Shown here: one piece after another, positions 35,058 to 46,385 of the stretch
Position numbering within the stretch: the first letter of the stretch is position 1
How the letters are laid out: each line of letters starts with the position of its first letter
DNA from: Lottia gigantea
Taxonomy: Eukaryota > Mollusca > Gastropoda > Lottiidae
Assembly (NCBI RefSeq): GCF_000327385.1
Contig: NW_008707426.1
Location: 143,301-207,300 of the forward strand
Reading direction: 5' to 3'
DNA length: 64,000 nt
Notes under the pieces: generated by a model
Database searches by the model: none
Seen by the model: only the letters and a program-made list of their open reading frames with translations
Told to the model about the DNA's origin: nothing
Made by a program: the position numbers and the translations under genes

Positions 35058-35440
35058 TGCAAACACTTGAGAATATGTATGAATATGATTCGTTATGTTT
35101 TTTAACTTTTTTGAATGTTCTCGTGTATTCAATATGATATGTGTAGGCCTAAAAATATAGCATTGTTACTGCTTCCCGATGCAATAACAACAAGTTTTAT
35201 TGAAAAATACATATATGAATAAGATATTACAATATCATTTTAGCAATGTAGATTCACGAGTTGACAAATATCATTAGCAATTTTATGGATAACAATTACT
35301 TTGATAAATAACTTGCGACATTTCGACGATGATACTTCCGTCTTTGTCAAGCAATCATTATCCTAAAAATTGTGTTCATATATTCATACCTCAATTAGTA
35401 AATGACCCTCAAGGAAATCATTAGCTATGTAGTTACATTA
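35058..35440. other. AT-rich intergenic, nothing recognised
   Basis: No coding frame or repeat match seen. Confidence 0.3.
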
Positions 35441-35441
35441 T

Positions 35442-35708
35442 GAAACTACGTATGGTTCTTACATGGAAATAACGTAGTTCACAGTCATTTTGAATCAGCT
35501 ATACCTGGACTTAAAAGAGTCGAAATTTTAAAAAGGTTATAATATTTAACTAAGACTTCAAATCACATAAGCCATTTCTAAAACTTTACATGTGATTTGA
35601 AGTATTGGGATATCATATAGCCTTTTAAAAGTTCGCCTTATTAAGGAAGATATTCAAAATGGTTGTGAACTACATTCGTGGTGTATAGGCCTACGTAGTT
35701 TCGTATGT
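35442..35708. mobile_element. MITE-G, complete copy
   Basis: Left GAAACTACGTATGGTTCTTA, right end CTACGTAGTTTCGTATG. Between them the arms CACAGTCATTTTGAATCAG and TTCAAAATGGTTGTGAAC mirror each other. Confidence 0.75.
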
Positions 35709-36139
35709 GTAGATTCACTGAAAAGGTTAATGAGTTCCAACTAAACACAATAAGAAACGTGGACTCTCTGAAAGAGATGCCCAGTTGACAAACACAATCG
35801 AGAAGTAGCATCAGGATATCGGGAAAGTTTGGCCAGGGCGTCCACCGCCAAAAAAAATAGTTCATTCTCATATCGTCCTAGAATTTACCTTCCCGATTCG
35901 CTCCTTGTACACCTTGCTCTTTTTTTTTTATTTCGCCTCCTGCCCCCTTCTTATTTCGCCCTTATTCCCACTTCGCCTCTAACCCCCACACAAAGCCTAG
36001 GTCATGATAAAAATCACGACCTTCAGACGAGTAAAAAAAAACTGAGTGAGCCATCGTGGCTTTACACACCTATAACAGTATTTTATGAATTGCTTTAAAA
36101 AAATCCCCCACGTAATAATTTTTTTTTTATAGAACTGGC

Positions 36140-36566
36140 TAGTCTGCTTCTAATCTAGCCTCTGATGGATATTTTGAAAGTTGTCGACTGGAGTAGAGTC
36201 AGATTGAAAAGGCCCTGTTAAATGGGGATTTTCCACACCTCTAAAGACGCGTTTTTACTTACATAATATTACATTACCTTTACGACAACTGTAAATTGGT
36301 ATTGGGCAACATCGTAACTTTCGTTTTGTTAGTATTTTTGGTGAAATCAGGGACGTGACATAAATGGTGTATAAGGGAGAAAATATTCATCTTTCCGAAT
36401 ATATCTGGGTTTTGCATATACGAGGTATTTAAAAATATTTAAAACCGCCGCATCCGCAGAGATGCAGAAAGTCATTTAACAGAGCCTATTTTTTTTGTCT
36501 CTACACCAGCTGACATATGTCCAAAAAACTATCAGAGGCTTGAAAAGAGACAGATGTTTCAGTCTA
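36140..36566. mobile_element. MITE-H copy 2
   Basis: Left arm CTAGCCTCTGATGGATATTT then AAAGTTGTCGACTGGAGTAG; right arm CTACACCAGCTGACATATG then AGACAGATGTTTCAGTCT. About 430 bp. Confidence 0.65.
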
Positions 36567-36789
36567 GCCTGAAGAATAAAATAAAACAAGATGAGTCAGT
36601 ATGGACGAAATGGAGACACGTGAAGATCATGTCGCTTACTTTATAGAAAAAAATCCCAGGTGGAATGGAAAATAGCGGATTAATTTTTTTTCCGTAGGTT
36701 TTAACAATTGATGTATTTATTTTGTATTTTCTTTAAGTCAGGGGCAACAGTTTGGGTAGTGGGGGATGGGGGTTAAATAATTTTCTTTA

Positions 36790-36940
36790 TCTAAAGAGAC
36801 AGCTTCGTCATTTTCGGAGGTTGATTTGGGTCTTGAATAAATAGTAAATAGTCTTCAGAAGTACTAGAAATTCGCATAATAAAGTAAAAATATCTAGGAA
36901 TTTCACTTTCTATTTCTCTGTATGTCTTGTGTTTAATTGA
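36790..36940 (-). mobile_element. MITE-A fragment, reverse
   Basis: CGGAGGTTGATTTGGGTCTT, CTTCAGAAGTACTAGAAATT and AGGAATTTCACTTTCTATTT identify the 3' part of MITE-A. The opposite end is missing. Confidence 0.6.
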
Positions 36941-37104
36941 GAAGCTTTCTATCATTGATGTCCCTAAGTACACGTCTCTAAACAAACAATCCGAACTTGT
37001 CTCGAAGTGAAGACATGAGAATAAGTTCTACTTGTCAAACTTCAATCGGTACACATGCAAATTGTCTGAAGATTGCATAGCATGAAACTCTGAGTTCCGT
37101 TTTA

Positions 37105-37965
37105 ATATTTCTATATCGTTCTACAATTGATGTATTGAGCACTATTTCAACAGTGGTATTTCTATATCGCTCTACAATTGATGTATTGAGCACTATTTTA
37201 ACAGTGGCATTTCTATATCGCTCTACAATTGATGTATTGAGCACTATTATAACAGTGGTATTTCTATATCGCTCTACAATTGATGTATTGAGCACTATTT
37301 TAACAGTGGTATTTCTATATCGCTCTACAATTGATGTATTGAGTACTATTTTAACAGTTGTATTTCTATATCGCTCTACAATTGATGTATTGAGCACTAT
37401 TTTAACAGTGGTATTTCTATATCGCTCTACAATTGATGTATTGAGATCTATTTTAACAGTGGTATTTCTATATCGCTCTACAATTGATGTATTGGGCACT
37501 ATTATAACAGTGGTATTTCTATATCGCTCTACAATTGATGTATTGAGCACTATTTTAACAGTGGTATTTCTATATTGCTCTACAATTGATGTATTGAGTA
37601 CTATTCTAACAGTGGTATTTCTATATCGCTCTACAATTGATGTATTGAGCACTATTTTAACAGTGGTATTTCTATATCTCTCTACAATTGATGTATAGAG
37701 ATCTATTTTAACAGTGGTATATCTATATCGCTCTTCAATTGATGTATTGAACACTATTTTAACAGTTGTATTTCTATATCGCTCTGCAATTGATGTATTG
37801 AGCACTATTTTAACAGTGGTATTTCTATATCGCTCTACAATTGATGTATTGAGATCTATTTTAACAGTGGTATTTCTATATCGCTCTACAATTGATGTAT
37901 TGAACACTATTTTAACAGTGGTATTTCTATATCGCTCTACAAGTGCATTGAGCACTATTCTAACA
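37105..37965. repeat. 51-bp minisatellite, about 17 units
   Basis: Unit core ATCGCTCTACAATTGATGTA and CACTATTTTAACAGTGG. Because 51 = 17 codons and the unit has no stop in several frames, it creates frames of 306 (minus) and 187 (plus) codons. The two-strand openness, pure periodicity and lack of any start context argue against a protein. Confidence 0.9.
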
Positions 37966-38239
37966 GTGAGAATTGGTCGTTATTCGGTAGTAAGTAAGTA
38001 TTGTGGTGGGTGTCGGTAGAGTCTAGAGACAGGATATGGTAACCTTTCCAAAACAGCCTGGGGCCATATTACCGGAAACGTAACTAAAATAAATCCAGAC
38101 TTTAAAAATATGGTAATCTGATTGGATAATAGAATTAGATTTGAAATCGATTTAGTGATTGACCAATGAGATGATTGGAATTCCAAAATAAATTTTCTAC
38201 AATTATGCCATACAAAACTTTAAAATGTCTTGCTTAGTA

Positions 38240-38870
38240 ATAACACACACGAACGTAGTTCACAACCATTTTGAATCAATACTTCGACTTAATAAGTCTA
38301 ATTTTTAAAAGGACTATACTATTTCAATAAAGACTTCCAATCACATTTGGGAGCCGCAGTGGCTCAGTGAGTCAGACGCTTTCTCGCTAACCTGAAGGTC
38401 CAGGGTTCATAGGTCGAGATGATACCTTCAAATTTTTCAACTGTCAGTGATGCAGGTAGGAGGAGTTGACATGGCAAAAGCGTCTAGTCGTTCAGCTGGG
38501 ACAGTAAACCGAGGCCCCTTGAGCTACAGGTTGTGCGCGTCAACGACCCCTCGACAGTTGGAAACCGAAAAAGAGCAGGCTAATGTAGATTTCCTGGAAA
38601 AATGTCCCTCATTGTACCCTGCATGGCGTTGTCTGTCTTAATTAGCCCACATGGTGCAGAGACGTAGGACGTAAAACTCCATTCATTTCATTTCAATTCA
38701 TATTTAAAGGTTTAAAAATGGCTTTAAGTGTGATTTGAAAGCTTTGTTGAAATAAAAGGCTTTTTTTTTTTAAAAAACGACTTAATAATGATTCAAAATG
38801 GCAGTGAAATACGTTCGTGTATGTTCTTTCCACGTAAAAACCATACGCAGTTTCGTATGGAATAAGGTCT
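38240..38870. mobile_element. MITE-G copy split by a SINE
   Basis: Left arm 38240-38348 (ACACGAACGTAGTTCACAAC, AATAAGTCTAATTTTTAAAA). Right arm 38695-38870 (GTGTGATTTGAAAGC, GATTCAAAATGGCAGTG, CAGTTTCGTATGG). The two parts fit together once the SINE is set aside. Confidence 0.75.
38349..38694 (+). mobile_element. tRNA-derived SINE nested in MITE-G
   Basis: GGGAGCCGCAGTGGCTCAGT head, A box TGGCTCAGTGAG, B-box region GGTCCAGGGTTCA with a small deletion after it, and the same core and tail as at 25882. Possible imperfect target duplication: AATCACATTT on the left, AATTCATATTT on the right. Confidence 0.85.
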
Positions 38871-39124
38871 ATAATGCCTATCTGAAATCTCCCACCGAGA
38901 AACCAGGCTAACAAACTAACTGATATAATATTATTTACAATAACCCGAGTATTCCATATAGCTCACTTATTATTGCATTTACTACCATTTCACGCTTATT
39001 TTCACTGTTTAGCAATTTTTATCTTTTCGTCGATTCGATCTACCTCTTTGTTATAGCTTTTTATCTCTCGAGAACATCAGTGTAGTCTTAGTTAACCCGT
39101 CGGATATTGGTAATTATTACATTG

Positions 39125-39420
39125 TTAAAGGGATTGTAAAGAGGTTTTCTTTATTTTGTTTTAAGTGTATCGAGCACACTGATATCATCAATTTGCACCA
39201 TTCCAATTTTTAATCAGACGTCTGTGGTTCCTGAAATTCCACCAAAACTAAGTGTTGACTGACGTCACTAATAGCGACATATTATTATGCTTATATCAGA
39301 TAGGCCTAAGACCTTAACGATAAATGACGTTGTAAAACACTTAGTTTTAGTGGAATTGCAGGAACCACAACGTCTGATTGCAAATTTATGCTAGCAGTGT
39401 CCCCGATGACAAAACACGGC
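39125..39420. mobile_element. MITE-B copy, right end lost
   Basis: Starts TTAAAGGGATTGTAAAGAGG. Both arms are present (AATCAGACGTCTGTGGTTCC; TAGTGGAATTGCAGGAACC) and it ends at CAGTGTCCCCGATGAC. Confidence 0.8.
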
Positions 39421-39431
39421 TTAATTTGAAG

Positions 39432-39552
39432 AATCCAATCTTTCGTTCCGTTTTTTTTAACTTTAATTCTATATTTTATATACTGAAGCCACTTCGTAGG
39501 CCCTATATTAAAAATAAGAGCTAACAAAAAAAACGGAACGAAAGTTTGGTTT
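39432..39552. mobile_element. MITE-F, internally deleted
   Basis: ATCTTTCGTTCCGTTTTTTT at the left and ACGGAACGAAAGTTTGGT at the right with only about 80 bp between. It lies directly next to the MITE-B copy. Confidence 0.7.
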
Positions 39553-40299
39553 TTAGCCTGTTACACTGTGCCTCGTAAAAAATCAATACAATACCGACCA
39601 GATTAACACAGACTATTTGAACATGTAACTACACTAGGCGGATGGATAAGTAAATCAAGAAAACGGTAAGTGGGTTTAAGCGTACTAATCTGTGTAATAA
39701 GAAGGAGAATAGGAAATAATCAGAGGATCGATTCCAACGGAAATCATGACGCGACGGCAAAATAGACCATAGAGCTATACCTTGGTCGGCTGTTAACGGC
39801 ATCAATTGATTACTGGATGATGTCGAAATAACCCTCCTTAAATAATTCTAGGGGCATCTCGGACAATTAGTCACTTAGAGAAATTTGCTTCAATTTGGAT
39901 CTTTCCCCAAGATTTACAACGTTTCAAAATATTAGAATTGTTCCTCTGTCAAAATCATCAATGCGTCATTAATCTCGTACAAATACAGAATTTACATGAA
40001 CAACTCTGCAACAATACAAATTGAAGAAGGAGTCTACAAAATTTCCAAAGAAGCAGACGACAAGCGGTGAAGTGAATCGGTGGAATCTTTTCTTATGTAA
40101 ACGAAGTGATAAGATTAAGGGAGTAACAATTCGCCGGAAGTTGGGTAGGAATATCTATGTCTAGTCGTATTATTTTAGACTTTGAAGGAAATTCGATTTT
40201 CTAATGTGAATAAGATTAGATTAAACTGAGAAGAATCGTTCCACATCTTAATTCAATTCTCATAATATGATTACCATCAACTTAAACTATGTATTGGTG
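39553..40299. other. Intergenic, no gene seen
   Basis: No coding frame or repeat match. Confidence 0.3.
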
Positions 40300-40655
40300 A
40301 AGTTTGGGGGTCGCTGCTCTTTGAGCTCATTCGATATAGGCTTTAGAGATGTACAAGTTTTTCTGGAATTTTAAGGACCATAGAAATCGAATTGGTTCAA
40401 ACAAAACACAAAGTTCCGTTTTCAGAATTAGCTGAAGATGATTATGTACCTGAGAAGCGTGTCGACAACATGAGAAAATTTGGGGGTCTTTGCTCAAATG
40501 GGCTGACGTATGGGCTCCCTAAGAGATAGTAACCTCACAAAGTGGTCGAGTTTTTCTCGAATTTTTAGAACCATAGAAATTGAATTGGTTCAAACAAAAC
40601 AAAGTTCCACTGCCAGTATTTGTTAATAAAGATTTTATATCTGAAACATATGTCT
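40300..40655. repeat. Diverged direct duplication, about 177-bp unit
   Basis: TTTGGGGGTC, ACCATAGAAATCGAATTGG and GGTTCAAACAAAACA recur about 177 bp apart with clear divergence between the two units. Confidence 0.7.
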
Positions 40656-40667
40656 CAGTGGCTCACC

Positions 40668-40993
40668 TAGATGAGTGGGGCCCTTGGACCGTAGTGGGTT
40701 AGGGGACCCCCTTCGAAATTTTTTTTAAATTATAATCTCCTGATTTTTTTTTCATTTTCTAAGTTCAACAAGTCCTTAGCCTTATGGTAGTTGAGCCTTT
40801 GATATGTCGACAGATAGCCTGAGATAAACCTAGATGAGTGGGGCCCTTGGACCGTAGTGGGTTAGGGGACCCCCTTCGAAATTTTTTTTAAATTATAATC
40901 TCCTGATTTTTTTTTCATTTTCTAAGTTCAACAAGTCCTTAGCCTTATGGTAGTTGAGCCTTTGATATGTCGACAGATAGCCTGAGATAAACC
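40668..40993. repeat. Perfect 163-bp tandem duplication
   Basis: The block starting TAGATGAGTGGGGCCCTTGG at 40668 is repeated without a single difference from 40831, including T-runs of 8 and 9. Identity through homopolymers means either a very recent event or an assembly artefact. Confidence 0.9.
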
Positions 40994-41970
40994 TCAATGA
41001 AATTTCATCCATCGATACAAATCAACTACAATGTACGATGTCTTTAAAAAATAGATTGATGAAACTTTCGACTGATTTCAGAAGAACAACTCAAGACTAG
41101 TTCAACAATATTTGACACATGATTATAAGAATAACAAATATAGAATCCATTTCACTCGGCCTTGTTTTCCTACGACCGAGTTACTTTCGTGCTTTCTATT
41201 ACTTTTCTAGCAATTCGATTAAATTGACGACGAATTTTCTCTCAAAATGAACCAAGTGCACCCACAATGGCGACGAGTAAAAATTGTCGTTGGGAGCAAA
41301 TGGAATGAAAGAACGAACGAACGATTATCCAATATTTTTACACAATGCGGAAAAATACAAGTAAAACAATATGCCCATACAGTCATACCGAACGTGGGCC
41401 TACATAAGTGTCCAGGTGTGAGGTTCAATTGAAGCCTATAGGCTAATTACCCAAGCCGATTGCACTCTTTTACAATGTCAGTCCTTGCCGGTAAATACAC
41501 GGATTATGCCCCCGCCCTTCCCCCTGAAAAAATTCTGTCAACCGACCAAGTCTATTACTGCAACTAAACACCATTGTCCCTTCGCATATATCACTTGCCC
41601 CTCCGAACAATCAAATCTGACTACGGCCCGCCTCAGTCCCTTCGGTCCACATCACTGATAGGGGGTCTCTGATTTCTCTTTCAAATGACTATACGCTTGT
41701 TCCATGTCAACCGTCAAGTTAGAGATTGGTTTCAAGTCGTGGGCTGTGTTCCGATACGGAAGGCTGGAGATGAGAAAGGAAGAAATAATTACCAATTCCA
41801 TGTCGGTGCCAATTTAATTAAGACCAATTCCCCATTGTTTGTAGCTAGTCACAAGCATGGAACAAAATACACTAATTATGTAGACAAGAGATACGATGGG
41901 GCGATATGTTTGTCACTTCTTCAATGATCAACGATAGTTGTTAATTCACATCGTTATTCACCCCGGTATA
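40994..41970. other. Intergenic, SINE relic near 41640-41720
   Basis: No gene seen. GGTCCACATCACTGATAGGG and CAAATGACTATACGCTTGTT resemble the reversed SINE core, as in the 6.9 kb array. Confidence 0.4.
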
Positions 41971-41974
41971 TCCA

Positions 41975-43310
41975 CTGTTAGTGATGCAGGTCAGAGGGGC
42001 TGACATCTATCTCACTGTTAGTGATGCAGGTCAGAGGGTCTGACATCTCACTGTTAGTGAGGCAGGTCAGAGGGTCTGACATCTCACTGTTAGTGATGCA
42101 GGTCGAAGGGGCAGACATCTCACTGTTAGTGATGCAGGTCGGGGTCGGAGGGGCTGACAACTCACTGTTAGTGATGCAGGTCGAACGGGCTGACATCTCA
42201 CTGTTAGTGATGCAGGTCGGGGTCGGGCTGACAACTCACTGTAAGTGATGCAGGTCGGAGGGGTTGACATGCCATTGTTAGTTTTTCAGGTACGAGTGGC
42301 TGACATCTCACTGTTAGTGATGCAGGTCGGAGGGGCTGACATCTCACTGTTAGTAATGCAGGTCGGAGGGGTTGACATCCCATTGTTAGTTTTTCAGGTA
42401 CGAGTGGCTGACATCTCACTGTTAGTGATGCAGGTCGGAGGAGTTGACATCTCACTGTTAGTGATGCAGCTCAGGGGGGCTAACATTCCACTGTTAGTAA
42501 TTTAGGTCGGAGGGGTTGACATCTCACTGTTAGTGATGCAGGTCGGAGGAGTTGACATCTCATTGTTAGTGATGCAGCTCAGGGGGGCTAACATTCCACT
42601 GTTAGTAATTTAGGTCGGAGGGGCTGACATCTCACTGTTAGTGATGCAGGTCGGAGGAGTTGACATCTCATTGTTAGTGATGCAGCTTAGGGGGCTAACA
42701 TTCCCTGTTAGTAATTTAGGTCGGAGGGGCTGACATCTCACTGTTAGTGATGCAGGTCTGAGGGGTTGACATCCCATTGTTAGTTTTTCAGGTACGGGTG
42801 GCTGACATCTCACTGTTAGTGATGCAGGTCGGAGGGGCTAACATCTCACTGTTAGTGATGCAGGTCCGAGGAGTTGACATCTCATTGTCAGTGATGCAGC
42901 TCAAGGGGGCTAACATTCCACTGTTAGTAATTTAGGTCGGAGGGGCTGACATCTCACTGTTAGTGATGCAGGTCGGAGGGGCAGACATTTCACTGTTAGT
43001 GATACAGGTCGGAGGGGTTGACATCTCACTGTTAGTGATGAAGGTCGGAGGAGTTGACATCTCATTGTTAGTGATGCAGGTCGGAGGGGCAGACATTTCA
43101 CTGTTAGTAATTTAGGTCGGAGGGGCTGACATCTCACTGTTAGTGATGCAGGTCGAAGGGGCAGACATTTCACTGTTAGTAATTTAGGTCGGAGGGACTG
43201 ACATCTCACTGTTAGTGCTGCAGGTCGAAGGGGCAGACATTTCACTGTTCGTGGTGCAGGTCGAACGGGCTGACATCTCACTGTTAGTGATGCAGGTCGG
43301 AGGGGCAAAA
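41975..43310. repeat. 36-bp minisatellite derived from the SINE core
   Basis: About 37 units of CTGTTAGTGATGCAGGTCGG followed by AGGGGCTGACATCTCA. The SINE at 25882 has CTGTCAGTGATGCAGGTAAG and AGGGGCTGACATGG in the same order, so the unit is a SINE segment. Variant units (GTTTTTCAGGTACGAGTGG; GTAATTTAGGTCGG) recur in blocks. Frames of up to 158 codons inside are artefacts of 36 = 12 codons. Confidence 0.9.
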
Positions 43311-43539
43311 CCAGGAATATAAAAATATGGGTCAACTGTATTTCAACGTGACGATAGATTAAATAATTATGAATATTCTCGACCACGATTGCCCTCCATA
43401 CGTTATTTCATTTCTGTACAATTATTATTCATTTAATATCATCATCCGAATCTACGTACCATGGTCTACAGTAAGACTAAGAGACTAACTTACTATATTG
43501 TGCGTTACACTTATAGATTTTTTTAATTTTGTATTTTTT

Positions 43540-43560
43540 AGGGGGGGGGGGGGGGGGTGG
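43540..43560 (+). repeat. Poly-G tract
   Basis: A run of about 18 G, interrupted near its end, capable of forming a G-quadruplex. It lies about 340 bp upstream of the methyltransferase start. Confidence 0.6.
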
Positions 43561-43899
43561 AGCTTAAGAGTGGGGTCCGTGGACCAGTTCAAATAGTAGT
43601 TGGGCCACTGTACAACTGATAGTACTCCGGCCGTGATTACAAGGGGGTAAGACCTCCCCCCTCTGCCCCTTTGAAAACACCTTGCCTCTCCGGTTATATT
43701 ACTCCCAACAATGAAGTCGTGCTATGGGCCTGATTATACATATAATGAAGACAGAAAGGGCTATTACAAGCTCTGTGTTTCGGACACTACGTGTAATAAA
43801 TATAGTTCATGCGTCTGTGTAATTGCATAAAAGTAGGTCTGTTGGTGACATTTGATTTTTTTATCAGTTAGAACAAACGTACTCATTTTCGTCTACAAT

Positions 43900-46119
43900 A
43901 TGTCGGCCGATAAAAGTCAATTGAAGCAAAATGAAGATTATTTGACGGATTTTACGCCTGAAGATTACCTCAAAACTACCTCCAGTAATTTTGAAGACGA
44001 AGGCGGACTGCGAAAGTTTTTTTTCGCTTGCTACAATGAGATTTATAAATCAGGTAAGCTGAAATTCATCCAAGGATGCCCTGAAGAGTTTCAATGTGAA
44101 TAAGGGCAATAACTCATACTAAATATTTTTGATTTTCAATAGGTTTTATCTTTGGGTGATGACAAACACTCATGCCAAGTTTCGTCAAAATCCGTCAAGA
44201 ATTGTGCCTTCTGGAGTGTGTCCGGCTAAAAATTGAACGCGTTTTCAAGAACAAGGGCAGTAACTTATACTAAATATTTTCTGATTCTTCTGATTTTTAA
44301 TAGGGTTCATCCTTGGGTGATGACGTACACTCATACGACGTTTTGTTAAAATCAGTCAAGAATGTGTTAGTAGAGTGTTTACGAGCAATTGTGGACGGAC
44401 CGACCGACCGAAATATACGCCCCCTCATTTCATGTGGGCGTATAAAAATAAAAAAAGAGAAAGCTGGCGCCGCCGACCTGGAAAAGCATGCCCTCCGGGC
44501 CCGTACGCTTGCTCGCTAACCTGAAAATCTTCAATAGGGTTCAATCTCAGCAGAGGTCGGGATAGGCCTAAGAGGGGCTGACATGGAATAAGCGTCTCGT
44601 CATTCGGATGGGACAATAAACCGAGGACGCGTGTACTACAGGCTGCGCAAGTTAAAGATCCCTCGACAGTTGGAAATCGAAAAAAAGCAGGCTAATGCTG
44701 CTGTCTTGGCAAAATTTCACTCATTGCACCCTGCATGGCGTTGCGTAAGTAGGACGTAAAACTTCGTTCATTTTATTTCCGAACAATCGAGTCTGGTTAC
44801 GGGCCTGTTGCACTCTACCTACTAACTCAGACACGAAAACGGAACCTCTAGATTTGCATTTAATGAAATCGTTCAATTATCGTTGTGTTGCAATATAATA
44901 TTCCAGGTGCAGTAAAGGGCAGACGACTAATGGATGTCGGGACAGGACCTATACCTATCTCAGTGGTCACTGCCGAACCTTACGTTCAAGAGATCTTCTT
45001 CAGTGACTATGCACCTTCTAATCGAGATTACTTATACCAATGGTTGATTGGATCATCCAGACAAGATTTTAAAGCTCTGTTCCAGTATGTCACAAAGCTT
45101 GAAAATAAAGGGTATGTAGTCGACGTGGAAGCGTTAACAAAAAAAAAGGGCGTGGTGTCATGTGTTAATGCCTTAAAGGTCATAGTTGACCATTATGTGA
45201 GATCAATCGTACCTTGGTCTCAAAAACAGGGATTGTTCAGCCATCCATACAGTAGTTTTTTAACACCTCCCAAAAATCATAATGATCTTAAATAGTTTAC
45301 GTAAACTTTTTAAATATTTACGGCCGGATTGTTTCAGCCTAATCTTTCAGATATGTTAAGGGACACATTTTTCTACATTATGTTATATAGTTTTAATAAA
45401 TTTGAGCGAAAAACAAAATGCCCCTTTAACACAATAGCTTACTTTCAAATTCTATACAAAATCAATCTACTTACCAACGTGAGATGGTATGCTCTTGCTT
45501 GGAATACAGATGAAAACATACTTCAGTTCATGATTTGCTATATTGCTAGGAACACAGATGAAAACATACTTCAGTTCATGATTTGCTATATTGCTAGGAA
45601 CACAGATGAAAACATACTTCAGTTCATGGTTTGCTATATTGCTAGGAACACAGATGAAAACATACTTCAGTTCAGAATTTGCTTTATTTCAGGCAACACT
45701 GGGAAGAAAGATCTTCTGCCCTGAAAAACAAAGTTGGTGGAATATTTCCAGTCGATCTGCTTAACGATAAGGTGTTCGGAGAAAATCTCTTTCCTCATTT
45801 TGACGTCATTACTTCCAGTTTAACGTTTGAATCTGCAGCCAATGAAGTAGCAGATTGGGAAAAATTTGCAAAAAGGTTATCAAAATTTCAAAAACCTGGT
45901 GGCCATTTTGTCATCAATGGAGTTATGGGATGTACTTTCTATAACGTCGGTCCAATTAAATTTCAAGCGTTCCCAATAAGTAAGGATAAGCTTCAAGAAA
46001 GCTTCACCAATGCGGGGTACACTATACAGTATTTTAAGGATCATGCAGGGCCCCCAAAGGAAGAAAATGTCATATCTAACTATGAAAAAGGGTTTGTTAT
46101 GCATTGTATACGAAACTAA
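43900..46119 (+). CDS. NNMT/PNMT/INMT-family SAM methyltransferase
   Basis: Three exons, 43900-44053, 44907-45111 and 45693-46119, join in phase (1 then 2) with GT-AG borders to give 261 residues; human NNMT has 264. Exon 1 has YLTDFTPEDYL, the counterpart of the NNMT N-terminus. Exon 2 has the SAM-binding motif I, LMDVGTGPIPI (59-69), and SDYAPSNRDYLYQW, whose Asp should bind the SAM ribose. Exon 3 has FDVITSSLTFESAA and KPGGHFVINGVMG, matching the NNMT late strands, and ends NYEKGFVMHCIRN. The family methylates small amines (nicotinamide, indolethylamines, phenylethanolamine) in the cytosol; substrate cannot be told from sequence. The ATG at 43900 follows GTCTACAAT. Intron 1 holds MITE-C and SINE pieces and intron 2 a 48-bp array. 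No TATA is seen. Confidence 0.93.
44104..44446. mobile_element. MITE-C, partial, with two interior monomers
   Basis: AAGGGCAATAACTCATACTA at 44104 recurs as AAGGGCAGTAACTTATACTA at about 44255. The right end is GGACGGACCGACCGACCG, then CATGTGGGCGTATA. The left terminus is missing. It lies in methyltransferase intron 1. Confidence 0.7.
44488..44775 (+). mobile_element. SINE copy in methyltransferase intron 1
   Basis: CGTACGCTTGCTCGCTAACC, GATGGGACAATAAACCGAGG and GTTGGAAATCGAAAAAAAGC, with tail CGTTCATTTTATTTC. The first bases of the head are lost. Confidence 0.8.
45497..45692 (+). repeat. 48-bp tandem array ending at the intron 2 acceptor
   Basis: Units start at about 45497, 45545, 45593 and 45641 (GCTAGGAACACAGATGAAAA). 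The last one runs into the true acceptor TTTATTTCAG at 45692. The unit's AGGAACACAGATGAAAA resembles the acceptor plus exon start AGGCAACACTGGGAAGAAA. Confidence 0.8.
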
Positions 46120-46141
46120 CCCAAAATTTTACAGTCTAATT

Positions 46142-46385
46142 TACCAAACGTTCGTCCTGTTTTTTATTACCTTTTATTTTTAATATAGCCACTTCAGTCA
46201 GCGTCTAAATACTGCCTTCTAAAACATTAGTCAGTTTGATGACACCGTCAGCCAAAAAAGGGTAGGAATTTAATTGACTGGCGGTGTCATCAAACAGACG
46301 AATGTTCAAGAACGCCGACCTTAGACCTTACTGAATTGACTTTATTACAAATAAAAGCTTATAAAAAATGGAACAAAAGTTTGGT
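46142..46385. mobile_element. MITE-F copy in the methyltransferase 3' flank
   Basis: TTACCAAACGTTCGTCCTG at the left, GGAACAAAAGTTTGGTC at the right. Starts 23 bp after the stop codon. It carries AATAAA at 46350-46355, which may serve as the gene's poly(A) signal. Confidence 0.75.

Noticed and set aside
37035-37955. 306-codon open frame on the minus strand
   Set aside because: It is the 51-bp minisatellite read in frame; the opposite strand is equally open and there is no start or splice context.
41975-43310. CRISPR-like direct repeats
   Set aside because: Repeats are adjacent with no unique spacers, and the DNA is animal nuclear sequence.
42910-43386. 158-codon frame with LRPASLTVRCQP repeats
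   Set aside because: Artefact of the 36-bp SINE-core array; several frames are open at once.
45329-45724. 131-codon plus frame in the methyltransferase intron 2
   Set aside because: It follows the 48-bp array in a frame different from exon 3.
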